This document shows, one piece after another, positions 1 to 8,139 of a stretch of 47,698 nucleotides of DNA. Both the position numbers and the translations under genes were made by a program. Source of the stretch: Christensenella sp. UBA6880. Its GTDB lineage: Bacteria > Bacillota > Clostridia > Christensenellales > CAG-917. Under the pieces are notes generated by a model that saw only the letters and a program-made list of their open reading frames with translations, ran no database searches and had not been told where the DNA came from. Every line of letters starts with the position of its first letter. Position 1 is the stretch's first letter. The DNA lies in the NCBI GenBank assembly GCA_002449145.1, contig DKCG01000018.1, positions 1 through 47,698 on the forward strand. Reading direction: 5' to 3'.

Positions 1-64
1 AAGTCAATCGCGTCAGTGTTGTCCCCCGCTACGCGGTCGCCGTGGGTTCCCTCAAACTTGTGCA

Positions 65-243
65 GAGGGGGGGGGAACGGCGGTATGGGCGCGACGCGTT
101 AAACAACACATCCGGTGAATGTGTTGTAGCCAAAGCGAACGAGGCGGATTGCCTCGCAAACGCCGAAGTCCAAACACCTGAGGAAAGGGGAAGCTTTAAT
201 TTTTAATCGTCAAGGCGGATTAGTGGATTTTACCCCCCCCCTC
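65..243. repeat. Gene-free left edge with long-range inverted repeat
   Basis: Positions 1-379 hold no convincing gene. A run of nine G preceded by GA (65-75) is the exact inverse of a run of nine C followed by TC (233-243), so the 179-bp segment has 11-bp inverted ends. Inside it is a perfect 9-bp hairpin (103-111 with 119-127, seven-base loop) and a smaller GAGGC/GCCTC hairpin near 140-155. This could be a small non-autonomous mobile element or a structured RNA, but homopolymer arms are low complexity and pair easily by chance. I do not recognise it. Confidence 0.3.
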
Positions 244-379
244 ACACTACACACGTTTTCGCACATCTAAACACTTATTTTTATAAAATTTTAATTTTCA
301 CAATCTTTATTTTTATTTATCGTCAAGCCTGTTTCTATCACCAAAACGCCTTTTAAGCGCAAAGATTCTTTAAGCGGTA

Positions 380-407
380 TTGACATTTCACGTCGTTATG
401 ATAAACT
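380..407 (+). promoter_or_regulatory. Vegetative promoter of the GtrA-like gene
   Basis: TTGACA at 380-385 and TAAACT at 402-407 with a 16-base spacer lie just before the GtrA-like gene; an AGAGGAA ribosome binding site follows at 414-420. Confidence 0.6.
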
Positions 408-426
408 GTTTTAAGAGGAAAATATT

Positions 427-1074
427 ATGGCAAAAGATAAAAACTTAAACGAAAACACCGAACAAAAAATCATTCCCCAAGCGGAAGAATCCGCGGCGGA
501 AACCCCCAAAGGCATACTGTACGAAACCAGCCTCAAACAAGCCGAGAAAAACGCCAAAAAAGAAAAGAGAAAAGGCGTTATGCAGTTCATAAAATACGCC
601 CTTTGTGCGGCGAGCGCAGGCATAATTCAGATTGTGCTGTTTTCGATTTTGCAAGCGGTCATGCCCTCGAACGGCAAAACCATTCACTTCATCGTCGAAG
701 ATATGGATTTGGTCACGTTTATCGCAACGACCGTCGCGCTTTGCGCTTCTATCCTTTGGAACTTCACTTTCAACCGCAAGTTTACCTTCAAAGACGCGGG
801 CAATGTACCCAAAGCAATGATTCTGGCGTTTCTGTTCTACGTCCCCTTCTATCCCTTCCAAACTTGGTACGTCCATACGATAAAATCCTTGCTCGTGAAT
901 GCAATAGGCACGGACGGCGCAGGCATAATCGCGGAAGGCACGGTTATGATAATCAACTTCGCGCTTGAATTTATGTGGCAAAAGTTTGTGGTTTTCCGCA
1001 AACCCAAAGACAAAAAAGAAAACAAAACCGAAAAAACCGAGGAAACCGAACACACGGAAAACACCGCAGAATAA
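427..1074 (+). CDS. GtrA-like membrane protein
   Basis: A 215-residue protein with a charged cytoplasmic N-terminus (about 50 residues, Lys/Glu rich), four hydrophobic segments from about residue 55 to 195, and a Lys/Glu/Thr-rich C-terminal tail. The sequence NFTFNRKFTF after the second membrane segment is the signature of the GtrA/DPMS transmembrane family. Members are thought to help move lipid-linked sugars across the membrane for glycosylation of surface polymers; here that role is inference, since no glycosyltransferase gene is adjacent. The start is supported by AGAGGAA six bases upstream of ATG. It has its own promoter and terminator and so is probably monocistronic. The charged ends are longer than in the core family of about 130 residues. 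Confidence 0.85.
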   Translation: MAKDKNLNENTEQKIIPQAEESAAETPKGILYETSLKQAEKNAKKEKRKGVMQFIKYALCAASAGIIQIVLFSILQAVMPSNGKTIHFIVEDMDLVTFIATTVALCASILWNFTFNRKFTFKDAGNVPKAMILAFLFYVPFYPFQTWYVHTIKSLLVNAIGTDGAGIIAEGTVMIINFALEFMWQKFVVFRKPKDKKENKTEKTEETEHTENTAE

Positions 1075-1097
1075 ACGCAAAAACTTAAAATCGCACG

Positions 1098-1126
1098 CCG
1101 CTCTCTTTTTGGAGAGCGGTTTTTTG
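1098..1126 (+). terminator. Intrinsic terminator after the GtrA-like gene
   Basis: CCGCTCTC (1098-1105) pairs with GAGAGCGG (1112-1119) and is followed by a seven-base T run. Confidence 0.9.
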
Positions 1127-1168
1127 TTGCTTAAACGCCGTTTATAAACCAGTTGTTTTGACAATAAT

Positions 1169-2605
1169 GTGCGAGTGGACATAGACAGACTTCAACAAGA
1201 TTTGAAAAAGACGTTTTCAAACAGCGACGACTTCAAGTGTCGCCGTCTCGATATAGGCGACAAGCGTTGCCTTTTTGCGTATATCGACGGCAATATCGAC
1301 AAAATTTTGTTCGAGCAGGACGTCGTGCGCCCTCTCAAAAACTGCGAGGAACTCGAAAAACCATATTTGAAATCTTTGCAAAATACGGTTGCGTACGCAG
1401 ACGAAATCGAGGTCGTGTCGGCAAAGGATTCCCCCGGGAACATTGCCGCTTGCGACATCGCGTTCTATATCGAGGGCGAAGAGGACTCGTATATCTTTTC
1501 CTTGCGCAAGCCCGCTTCGAGAGCGATAGGCGAGCCGCCCACGTCGTCGGTTATGAAAGGTCCGCGCGAGGGATTTATCGAGGAAATCAAAACGAATATG
1601 TCGCTGGTGAGAAAGCGCATAAAATCCCCCGACCTCGTTATGAAAACCTTTCAAGTGGGCAGATACTCGGCAACGACGGTCGCTTTGGCGTATATAAGAG
1701 GCGTTGCCGACGACAAAATCGTCGAAAGGCTGACCAGCAAAATAGAACAAATCGACGTGGACGGCGTGGTGGACAGCGCGTACGTGCTGTCGTTTATTCA
1801 ATCCAAAAAGAACTCGTTTTTCATTCAGGCAGGCACGACGGAAAAACCCGACGCGGCGACTGCGAAACTGCTCGAAGGTCGAATCGTAATCATAGTTGAC
1901 GGCTCGCCTATCGCCATAACTCTGCCCTATCTCGTTTTCGAGGACGTACAAGACGGTTACGACTACTATTCGGGCGACTGGCGCGCTTCGATGATACGAA
2001 TGTTCCGACTTTTCGGCGCAATGCTGACCGTGCTTTTGCCGGGGGCGTACATCGCGCTTCAAACCTATCATTTTCAGTTGTTGCCCATAAAGTTTTTGAT
2101 GACGCTTATGTCGGCAACGACGAACATACCCTTTCCGCCGGCGATAGAAATGCTTTTGGTTATGACGCTTTTCGAGGTGCTTAATCAAGCGTCGATACGT
2201 ATGCCGCGCTACTTCGGCATATCCTTGTCCGTCGTGGGCGCAATCGTGCTCGGCGATACGGCGGTGAAATCGGGTCTTATCTCGTCGCCGTCCGTGCTTG
2301 TGGTCGCGCTGTCGGCAATAGGCATATTCTGCGTGCCCGACCAAGTGGGAACGATGTCCATACTTCGCTTTTTGTATCTGTGCATAAGCGCGGTTCTCGG
2401 ATTTGTGGGAATGATAATTCTCACGATAGTCATCATCGCATATCTCGCTTCTCTCGAAAATTTCGGCACGCCCTATCTTGCGCCGTACGCGCCGAGAATC
2501 TCGCCCGACCTTCAGGACGGCGTGTTGAAAGCGGACTCGGCGGCAATGGAATTGCGCCCCTATTCCATACCCACGCAAAACCGCCGCCGCATACGCAAAT
2601 ATTGA
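1169..2605 (+). CDS. gerAA: Spore germinant receptor subunit A (GerAA/GerKA family)
   Basis: A 478-residue protein of usual family length. Residues 1 to about 270 form the soluble N-terminal domain (opening with LKKTFSNSDDF as in the family), followed by about five membrane segments from residue 275 to 440. The strongly conserved family region is present: NIPFPPAIE, then FEVLNQASIRMP, then VVGAIVLGDTAV. It is the A subunit of the inner-membrane germinant receptor that, with the B and C subunits encoded directly downstream, senses nutrients in the dormant spore. The start is a GTG at 1169 without a clear ribosome binding site; it was chosen because the family N-terminus begins here and the only nearby upstream ATG is in another frame. 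Forespore expression is expected but I could not identify a sigma-G promoter with confidence. Confidence 0.93.
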   Translation: MRVDIDRLQQDLKKTFSNSDDFKCRRLDIGDKRCLFAYIDGNIDKILFEQDVVRPLKNCEELEKPYLKSLQNTVAYADEIEVVSAKDSPGNIAACDIAFYIEGEEDSYIFSLRKPASRAIGEPPTSSVMKGPREGFIEEIKTNMSLVRKRIKSPDLVMKTFQVGRYSATTVALAYIRGVADDKIVERLTSKIEQIDVDGVVDSAYVLSFIQSKKNSFFIQAGTTEKPDAATAKLLEGRIVIIVDGSPIAITLPYLVFEDVQDGYDYYSGDWRASMIRMFRLFGAMLTVLLPGAYIALQTYHFQLLPIKFLMTLMSATTNIPFPPAIEMLLVMTLFEVLNQASIRMPRYFGISLSVVGAIVLGDTAVKSGLISSPSVLVVALSAIGIFCVPDQVGTMSILRFLYLCISAVLGFVGMIILTIVIIAYLASLENFGTPYLAPYAPRISPDLQDGVLKADSAAMELRPYSIPTQNRRRIRKY

Positions 2606-2623
2606 CGAACAACAGGTTTATCT

Positions 2624-3835
2624 ATGGCAAACAGCACAATAAAACACGGATTACGCAAAAATCTGCCGAACGGCACTATCTACAATTCGCAAGCGGCGGC
2701 TATTATAGTCGCGCTCGGTTTTGCGTTCAAACTCTCGTCCGCCCCGGGGATTTTTTCGGACGCGTTCGGCTCGGCGGCGTTTTGGGTGTTTATGGGATTC
2801 ACCGCAATCGAGGGCATATGCGTAATCTTTATTTTCGCCTTTGCGAGAATGGGCGGCGACGCGCTTTTGCGCGCGACGAACTGCGTATTTTATAAGGCGG
2901 CGTGTCTTATCGCCTGCGTTTGGCTTTCGGCAAAGACGGTGTTTTATTTTTGCTACTGCACCTCATATCTCACCCACGAACTTTTCACGGGGACGCAACC
3001 TTTTCTCATATACGGATTGTTCCTTTTGCCCATAGTGTATCTCGGTTTGAAAGGCACTCGCTCGATTGCGAGAAGTTGCGAACTGTTTGCGCCGCTGTTT
3101 CTTGCCGTGGTCATACTCAATCTCGCCTTTTTGGATTCGGATATGGACTTCGGGCGCAATCTGCCCGTATTTACGACAGAGCCGTCCGTGCTGATTGCGA
3201 CTATGCCTCGCTACGGTCTGTGGCTCGGCGACGTATTCCCGTTTATATTCGTGAGGCTTCGCAACAAGAAAGCGCCCTATCTCACTCTCGGCATCGCATC
3301 CACTTGGGCGATTGCGAATCTGATCGTGCTTATCGGCGTCGCGCTCTACGGCAACGCACTGAAAACGGTGTCCGACCTCTTTATACACATCGCGAGTTTC
3401 AACCAACTTTCTTTGGAAATAGGAAGAATGGAATGGACAAACCTTTTCGGAATCATAATGATGTCGCTCTACTCTCTCTCTTTCCTCTACGACGGCGCAA
3501 ATCAAGCGTGCGAGCGCGCACTCGGCACGGCTCTGCCGTCAAAGATACTGTGTCCGACGGCGGTTATCTGCGCTGCGCTGTTCTCGTCGTCGCTGCAACA
3601 AGTGACCGACTTCGCGCTCGGCGTAACGGGCTACGTTCTGACGGCGATTGCATTCGCTTTGCCGATTTCGCTTTTTGCGGTGGCAAAAGTCGAAAAGAAA
3701 AAATATTCGGGCTTGTACGCTTGTCTTGACGCAGAGTACGCGACGATAGGCAAACAAAGCAACGCGCCCGACAGCGAAAACGACGGCGTGCTTTATACGT
3801 TCAAGCAAAACTCGCCCGAGGGGGAAGCACAATGA
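2624..3835 (+). CDS. gerAB: Spore germinant receptor subunit B (GerAB family permease)
   Basis: A 403-residue, almost wholly hydrophobic protein with about ten membrane segments and a hydrophilic C-terminal tail of about 40 residues, matching the spore-permease branch of the APC transporter superfamily. In characterised receptors this subunit contains the germinant-binding pocket. It begins 18 bases after gerAA and its stop overlaps the gerAC start by four bases (ATGA), so the three genes are one operon in the canonical A-B-C order. Family assignment rests on this context plus hydropathy and the N-terminal segment beginning AAIIVALGFAFKLSSAPG; the germinant is unknown. Confidence 0.9.
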   Translation: MANSTIKHGLRKNLPNGTIYNSQAAAIIVALGFAFKLSSAPGIFSDAFGSAAFWVFMGFTAIEGICVIFIFAFARMGGDALLRATNCVFYKAACLIACVWLSAKTVFYFCYCTSYLTHELFTGTQPFLIYGLFLLPIVYLGLKGTRSIARSCELFAPLFLAVVILNLAFLDSDMDFGRNLPVFTTEPSVLIATMPRYGLWLGDVFPFIFVRLRNKKAPYLTLGIASTWAIANLIVLIGVALYGNALKTVSDLFIHIASFNQLSLEIGRMEWTNLFGIIMMSLYSLSFLYDGANQACERALGTALPSKILCPTAVICAALFSSSLQQVTDFALGVTGYVLTAIAFALPISLFAVAKVEKKKYSGLYACLDAEYATIGKQSNAPDSENDGVLYTFKQNSPEGEAQ

Positions 3836-4983
3836 AAAAACTAAACGTGCCGTCATATCTTCTGCGTACGAAATGGTTTGTGTTTTTCCTCGTCGCCGTG
3901 TTTCTGATTATATTCGGCAGAATGGTGGAAACGCCGTCGCTGTCGAAATCGGCGGTGGTGCTCGGACTCGGCATAGACTACGACGAATCCGCTTCTCTTT
4001 TCGAGGTCAGCACGCAAGCGGTGCTCGTCGGCTCGTCGAGCGGCGACACGACGGAAACCAGTTACGTCTGCACGTCCGCAAAAGGCAACACGATTGCGGG
4101 CGCAATGGACGCAATTGCGCGGAAAATAGGGTTAACCGTATCGCTTTCGCACTGTAATGTGGTGTTTATGTCAACTTCGGCATTCAAACTCGACCATATG
4201 CAACTCATATATCCGTTGACGGGAATGTACGCTCTGCCCGAGCAAACCATTATCGTGACGGGGGATAAATCGCCGTCCGAAATGCTGTCGCTGAGGATAG
4301 GCACGACCTTAAGTTCACCCTTCTTTTTGCAACAGGCTCTCGTCAACGAGGAAGGCTCGGACGGTATGATTCGCACGACCGCAAAGGACTTTTTGGCGCG
4401 TTCGCTGTCGAGAAGCAAGGCAAACGTCATACCATATATAATCGCAAAAAAGGCTACGCCGCCCCTCACAGAAGCGGGAAGCGAGGACGACGTGTACGAA
4501 CTCGACATATCGCGAGCAATGGCGTTCGACAACGAAAATTATTGCATAATCGAGAACGAATACGCCGAAATTCTTGCGCTATACCACAGCCACGACGTGA
4601 CGGGAACGCTGAACTACACCGCACACGACGGCGGCACGATAGAGTTCAAAATTCTCAAAAAATCCGTCAAAATCAAGGCGTACGGGCGCAAAGTGATTGC
4701 CGAAATCAAACTTTCCGCCGACTTTGCCGACGTGCAGAAAATCCCGACGGACGAAGTTGTCAACACCGACAACGAAATCGTAAAACGATACGCCGCCGCC
4801 CTTGCAAAGGACATAGAAAAAAGGCTTTTTGAACTGTACGAATTGTCCGTAAGCAAAAACATCGATTTTTTGTCGTTGCAAGCAAAAGCGTATCAATCGG
4901 TCGGGCGAAATCTCGAAGAAGATTGCCTTGTCACCCTCTCTTTCGAGCCGAAAGTGTCCATAACCGTAAAAGAAGCGGGATAA
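3832..4983 (+). CDS. gerAC: Spore germinant receptor subunit C (GerAC family) lacking the lipobox
   Basis: A 383-residue Ger(x)C protein. After one hydrophobic segment (about residues 16-29) comes the family hallmark AVVLGLGIDYD, and the C-terminal region has the alternating beta/helix pattern of the family with a final helix-rich part (DIEKRLFELY). Ordinary GerAC proteins are lipoproteins with a conserved Gly-Cys at the end of the signal peptide (typically followed by Trp-Asp). Here the corresponding place reads LIIFGRMVETPSLSK, with no cysteine in the first 80 residues, so the subunit should be held by an uncleaved N-terminal membrane helix. The start overlaps gerAB by four bases. Confidence 0.9.
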   Translation: MKKLNVPSYLLRTKWFVFFLVAVFLIIFGRMVETPSLSKSAVVLGLGIDYDESASLFEVSTQAVLVGSSSGDTTETSYVCTSAKGNTIAGAMDAIARKIGLTVSLSHCNVVFMSTSAFKLDHMQLIYPLTGMYALPEQTIIVTGDKSPSEMLSLRIGTTLSSPFFLQQALVNEEGSDGMIRTTAKDFLARSLSRSKANVIPYIIAKKATPPLTEAGSEDDVYELDISRAMAFDNENYCIIENEYAEILALYHSHDVTGTLNYTAHDGGTIEFKILKKSVKIKAYGRKVIAEIKLSADFADVQKIPTDEVVNTDNEIVKRYAAALAKDIEKRLFELYELSVSKNIDFLSLQAKAYQSVGRNLEEDCLVTLSFEPKVSITVKEAG

Positions 4984-5038
4984 ACCGCTTTGCACCTCGA
5001 TTTTTGCAATCGGCATATAGTGGCGTAGAGGTATTTTT

Positions 5039-5467
5039 ATGGATTATCTTTTGCCAGACGACGAAACCGTGAAAAAGATGTGCGCCGAATACGCTTGTTA
5101 TCTTAACAAAAAGACAGGCGCACTCGGATACATAAACGAATTAAACTCAAACGACAATCAAAGCGACGACATTGACAGTCGCTTAAAAGAGTCGCAAAAT
5201 CAAAGCGGCTTAAGCAACGACCCAAGCGGCGATTCTCAACGCAATTTGCAACGAGATTCGCAAAACGACGAGGCGGGAAAACCGAATCGCGCGCAATATG
5301 CGTATACATGCGATATAAAAGTTTTATTTCTTTACATTATTCTGCTTTTGGGATATAATGCAAGATATGGAACTCAAATTTATGACGCCGACCGAGGTGT
5401 GGGAAGGGTTCGATCCGCGCGTTGCGCCTTTGGAAGCCTCAATAATCTCGTGTCAAACAACGGATAA
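5039..5467 (+). CDS. Small Asn/Ser/Asp-rich hypothetical protein
   Basis: A possible 142-residue protein beginning with MDYLLPDDETVKK, with an AGAGG ribosome binding site about nine bases upstream. Residues 35-85 are low complexity (Asn, Asp, Ser, Gln), followed by one hydrophobic stretch (KVLFLYIILLLGY). Its last third overlaps the start of the next gene in another frame and contains that gene's promoter, which argues that at least the C-terminal part is not under strong coding constraint. It could be a short real gene following the gerA operon, a decaying remnant, or chance. I do not recognise it. Confidence 0.35.
   Translation: MDYLLPDDETVKKMCAEYACYLNKKTGALGYINELNSNDNQSDDIDSRLKESQNQSGLSNDPSGDSQRNLQRDSQNDEAGKPNRAQYAYTCDIKVLFLYIILLLGYNARYGTQIYDADRGVGRVRSARCAFGSLNNLVSNNG
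5331..5359 (+). promoter_or_regulatory. Vegetative promoter of the hydrolase-like gene
   Basis: TTTACA (5331-5336), a 17-base spacer and a perfect TATAAT (5354-5359). The in-frame ATG at 5358 lies within the -10 box, so it cannot be the translation start from this promoter; transcription should begin near 5366, at the next in-frame ATG (5367). Confidence 0.75.
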
Positions 5468-7025
5468 TTTCGTCTGCTCGAAGCAGATTTTCACGGCGGA
5501 CACCTCGAAAGAGGGTCGCGTTCGCGTATGTTGCAATATCTATTACGACGCACGCTGGCAAGACGCACGTCCGGCGGTTTTGGTGTTGCCGTGTTTCAAG
5601 AATCCTCACTCGTCCGACGCAATGCATATGCTCGTCGAGGAAGGATTCGTCGCTTGCACGCTCGACTACTGCGGCATATTCGAAGATACCAAAACGGCTT
5701 ATCCGTCCGATTTGAGTTTTGCTCGCTTCCCCGATTGCGAAAATCATCTCGACAGCATAGAAACCACCGCGCGCAATACGCCATGGTTCGTATGGGCGAA
5801 GATAGCGCGTCGCGCGATAAGTCTTTTGCAAGAACAAAGCATAGTTTTAAGCGAACGCATAGGCATATTGGGATTCGGCATAGGCGCGCAACTTTGCTGG
5901 CTCGTCGCCGGCACGGACAAGCGCGTATGCTCTATGACGGCAATCAACGGCGGCGGCTACCGCTGGGCAGAACATAACGCAAGATTTTTGGGCAGCGACA
6001 TACCGTCGGGCGATGAGCAACTGGCATATTCGACGGGTATCGGCGCGGAAACGTACGCAATGTTCGTCACTTGCCCCACCCTTGCAATCGCAACGCGCGA
6101 TTCGGTGTACTGCGACATCGACAGAATCGGCGATATGCTCGACCTCGTAAAGTCCGAGGTGAAACAACTCATAATTTCGGATTCGTGCGATATGCAAATT
6201 ACGCGCAGCGTATACTCTGCGCTCGTGCTGTGGCTTCGCTCGCACCTTGCAAACACGACGGAATCGTTTTTGCCGTCTATGCGCTTTGAAACGACGGACG
6301 GAAAATTGTACGTCAAACTCAATTCGGGCATAAAAGCGGACAAACGCACGCTGTACGTAAGTTACGGCGAGCCGTCCTCTCGCCAAAGATACTGGCAGTC
6401 ATTCGACGTACGCCAAAAGGTCGGCGAACACGAATACACCTGCGACATTCCCGTCTACGACACCGAAGAACTCATCGTTGCGTACGCAACGCTCGTATAT
6501 CCCGACTCGAACATGGTTTCCACAAAAGTTTCGAGCATTATCCCCGCAAAACACGACGTGAGTGCGATCGAAACCTCGCCGAGAATATCGAAAGTTCTCT
6601 ACGACGGAAGTATGGGACTTGGCGGATTCGTGGCAAGAACGGACGACGCGCTGCTTGACGACGACACGCTGTTTGTCGCAACCGGCCCGTTTGCGATAAA
6701 AGGCATATCCGCAAAAAAAGGCAACCTCACGCTTTGCAGAAGCATACAGGAAATGACCTCGACAAGCCGCACCGCCATATTGCACGTCGACGCATACTCG
6801 AAAACGTCGGGCAGTCTGAACGTGTGCGTATACACCTACCCCGACCTCAAAAAATACACCGCGCGCACCAAACTTAAAGGCGGCGAGTTCTGGCAAAAAC
6901 TGCTCTTTGAATCCGCCGACTTCAAGAGCGAGGAAGGTCGCACACTTTCTTCGTTCTCGGTGGTGAAAACCATAGAGGTCGAAAACGCGGGCGGAATTGT
7001 TTTCAACAACTTTTTGTGGATTTGA
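5367..7025 (+). CDS. Alpha/beta hydrolase-fold protein with a degenerate nucleophile elbow
   Basis: A protein of about 552 residues. The N-terminal 280 residues follow an alpha/beta hydrolase (dienelactone hydrolase/acetyl xylan esterase-like) layout: a strand RPAVLVLPCF, a lid-like stretch, then LGFGIGAQL where the nucleophile elbow should be. The usual Gly-x-Ser-x-Gly reads Gly-Phe-Gly-Ile-Gly (codons 5871-5885), so the catalytic serine is missing and the protein may be a non-enzymatic binding or structural homologue. Residues about 300-552 are beta-rich with no motif I recognise, possibly a carbohydrate- or partner-binding part. No signal peptide is visible. The start at 5367 is chosen from the promoter position; 5382 is the alternative. 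Signal peptidase I follows after 33 bases. Confidence 0.6.
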   Translation: MELKFMTPTEVWEGFDPRVAPLEASIISCQTTDNFVCSKQIFTADTSKEGRVRVCCNIYYDARWQDARPAVLVLPCFKNPHSSDAMHMLVEEGFVACTLDYCGIFEDTKTAYPSDLSFARFPDCENHLDSIETTARNTPWFVWAKIARRAISLLQEQSIVLSERIGILGFGIGAQLCWLVAGTDKRVCSMTAINGGGYRWAEHNARFLGSDIPSGDEQLAYSTGIGAETYAMFVTCPTLAIATRDSVYCDIDRIGDMLDLVKSEVKQLIISDSCDMQITRSVYSALVLWLRSHLANTTESFLPSMRFETTDGKLYVKLNSGIKADKRTLYVSYGEPSSRQRYWQSFDVRQKVGEHEYTCDIPVYDTEELIVAYATLVYPDSNMVSTKVSSIIPAKHDVSAIETSPRISKVLYDGSMGLGGFVARTDDALLDDDTLFVATGPFAIKGISAKKGNLTLCRSIQEMTSTSRTAILHVDAYSKTSGSLNVCVYTYPDLKKYTARTKLKGGEFWQKLLFESADFKSEEGRTLSSFSVVKTIEVENAGGIVFNNFLWI

Positions 7026-7058
7026 AAATAATCCGAGCCGCAAGCAATATACTTTTGT

Positions 7059-7664
7059 ATGCAAGATATTCCGCTTTTTGAACAAGAACCGATACAGGAA
7101 GAACCCAAACGCCGTTCCAAACGCGTTGCAATCTCGGTTGCAATCGTGCTTTTGGTGGTGGTTTTAGCGGTCGCAAGCGCACTTTTGGTCAAATACTACG
7201 TCGTTGCGACGTTCACGGTTGACGGAATATCGATGTACCCCACTCTCGACGGCGGTGGCGGTGCTAAAAGCGATTCCGACCGCAACAACGGCGAAACGCT
7301 ATATCTCAACAAACTTGCAAAGATAAACCGCGGCGACATTATCGTTTTTACCCCCGACAGCGGAATTTTTAAGGGCAGAACGCTCGTAAAAAGGGTTATC
7401 GCGGTTGGCGGCGACCATGTCGTCATATCCCAAAACGTCGTGTATCTCAACGGCAAACAACTCGACGAAAGTTACGTCAACAAAGCCGAACTCGCAAAGT
7501 ACGACGATTTGGACGTGTACGTCGAGGACGGCTACGTCTTTTGCATGGGCGACAATCGCAATCACTCAACCGACTCCCGAGAATTCGGACAAATAAGTCT
7601 CGATTGCGTCGTGGGAAGATGTTTTTTGATAAAAGGACTTGACGGAAAATTGAGAAAAGCGTGA
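7059..7664 (+). CDS. lepB: Signal peptidase I
   Basis: A 201-residue type I signal peptidase of Gram-positive length, which cleaves signal peptides from exported proteins at the outer face of the membrane. A Lys/Arg-rich cytoplasmic tail (residues 1-23) is followed by one membrane anchor (about 24-47). Catalytic Ser58 lies in DGISMYPTL, Lys111 in TLVKRVIAVGGD, and the conserved box MGDNRNHSTDSREFG is near residue 163. All key residues are present. There is no ribosome binding site before the ATG; a TATACT box at 7048-7053 ends only five bases upstream, suggesting either a leaderless transcript or coupling to the gene above. Its stop codon is inside the terminator stem. Confidence 0.93.
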   Translation: MQDIPLFEQEPIQEEPKRRSKRVAISVAIVLLVVVLAVASALLVKYYVVATFTVDGISMYPTLDGGGGAKSDSDRNNGETLYLNKLAKINRGDIIVFTPDSGIFKGRTLVKRVIAVGGDHVVISQNVVYLNGKQLDESYVNKAELAKYDDLDVYVEDGYVFCMGDNRNHSTDSREFGQISLDCVVGRCFLIKGLDGKLRKA

Positions 7665-7684
7665 TAAAAATCACGCTTTTTTAT
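7655..7684 (+). terminator. Intrinsic terminator overlapping the lepB stop codon
   Basis: AAAAGCGTGA (7655-7664) pairs with TCACGCTTTT (7671-7680), followed by more T. The lepB TGA forms the top of the left arm. Confidence 0.9.
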
Positions 7685-8030
7685 TGTCGCTAAAGGCTAC
7701 AAAAAAGGATCTGGTGTTAATTAACGCCGCACCCAAAAAGGTACTAAACCACCAAAACCCAACGGATTTGTTTGAACAAGAATTAAACAAAGTGTTGCAC
7801 TTGGTTTGACAAATCACCTTGAGCGGCAAAATCCGTGTAGACGTTCGCAATCGATTTTTACGTTTTTACTTTTCAACTTAAATTACAAATTTTTAGAAAT
7901 ATACATCTTTATATGTGGTTAGAAGGCGGAAAATGCGTTTTTGATACGGATAGAAACACGATTTTGCGATAACTGCCGCATAAATCTACGATTGCGATAA
8001 AAAAAATATCGCAATAGAATGCCAAAATGT
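7685..8030. other. Intergenic region without a recognised gene
   Basis: About 350 bases between lepB and the next promoter. The only structure I see is a 9-bp hairpin (7991-7999 with 8007-8015, seven-A loop) without a T tract. AT-rich and apparently non-coding on both strands. Confidence 0.5.
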
Positions 8031-8059
8031 TTGCCAAATGCGATTTATTTGTGTACAAT
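8031..8059 (+). promoter_or_regulatory. Vegetative promoter of the cysteine-cluster protein
   Basis: TTGCCA (8031-8036), 17-base spacer, TACAAT (8054-8059). The resulting leader of about 75 bases carries a small GCGGT/ACCGC hairpin near 8082-8095 and a GGAG ribosome binding site at 8125-8128. Confidence 0.65.
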
Positions 8060-8139
8060 ATGGTCGATTGGGTTGGATAATGCGGTTTGACCGCTTTGTA
8101 GATTTCAACGATAATAACATATACGGAGCATAGGACACG

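Noticed and set aside
445..1182. Long open frame on the minus strand opposite the GtrA-like gene
   Set aside because: Shadow of the real gene: it crosses the terminator, has no ribosome binding site and a biased Phe/Arg composition typical of an antisense frame.
1217..2578. 453-codon minus-strand frame opposite gerAA
   Set aside because: Antisense shadow of a clear GerAA gene; His/Arg-rich and without any motif.
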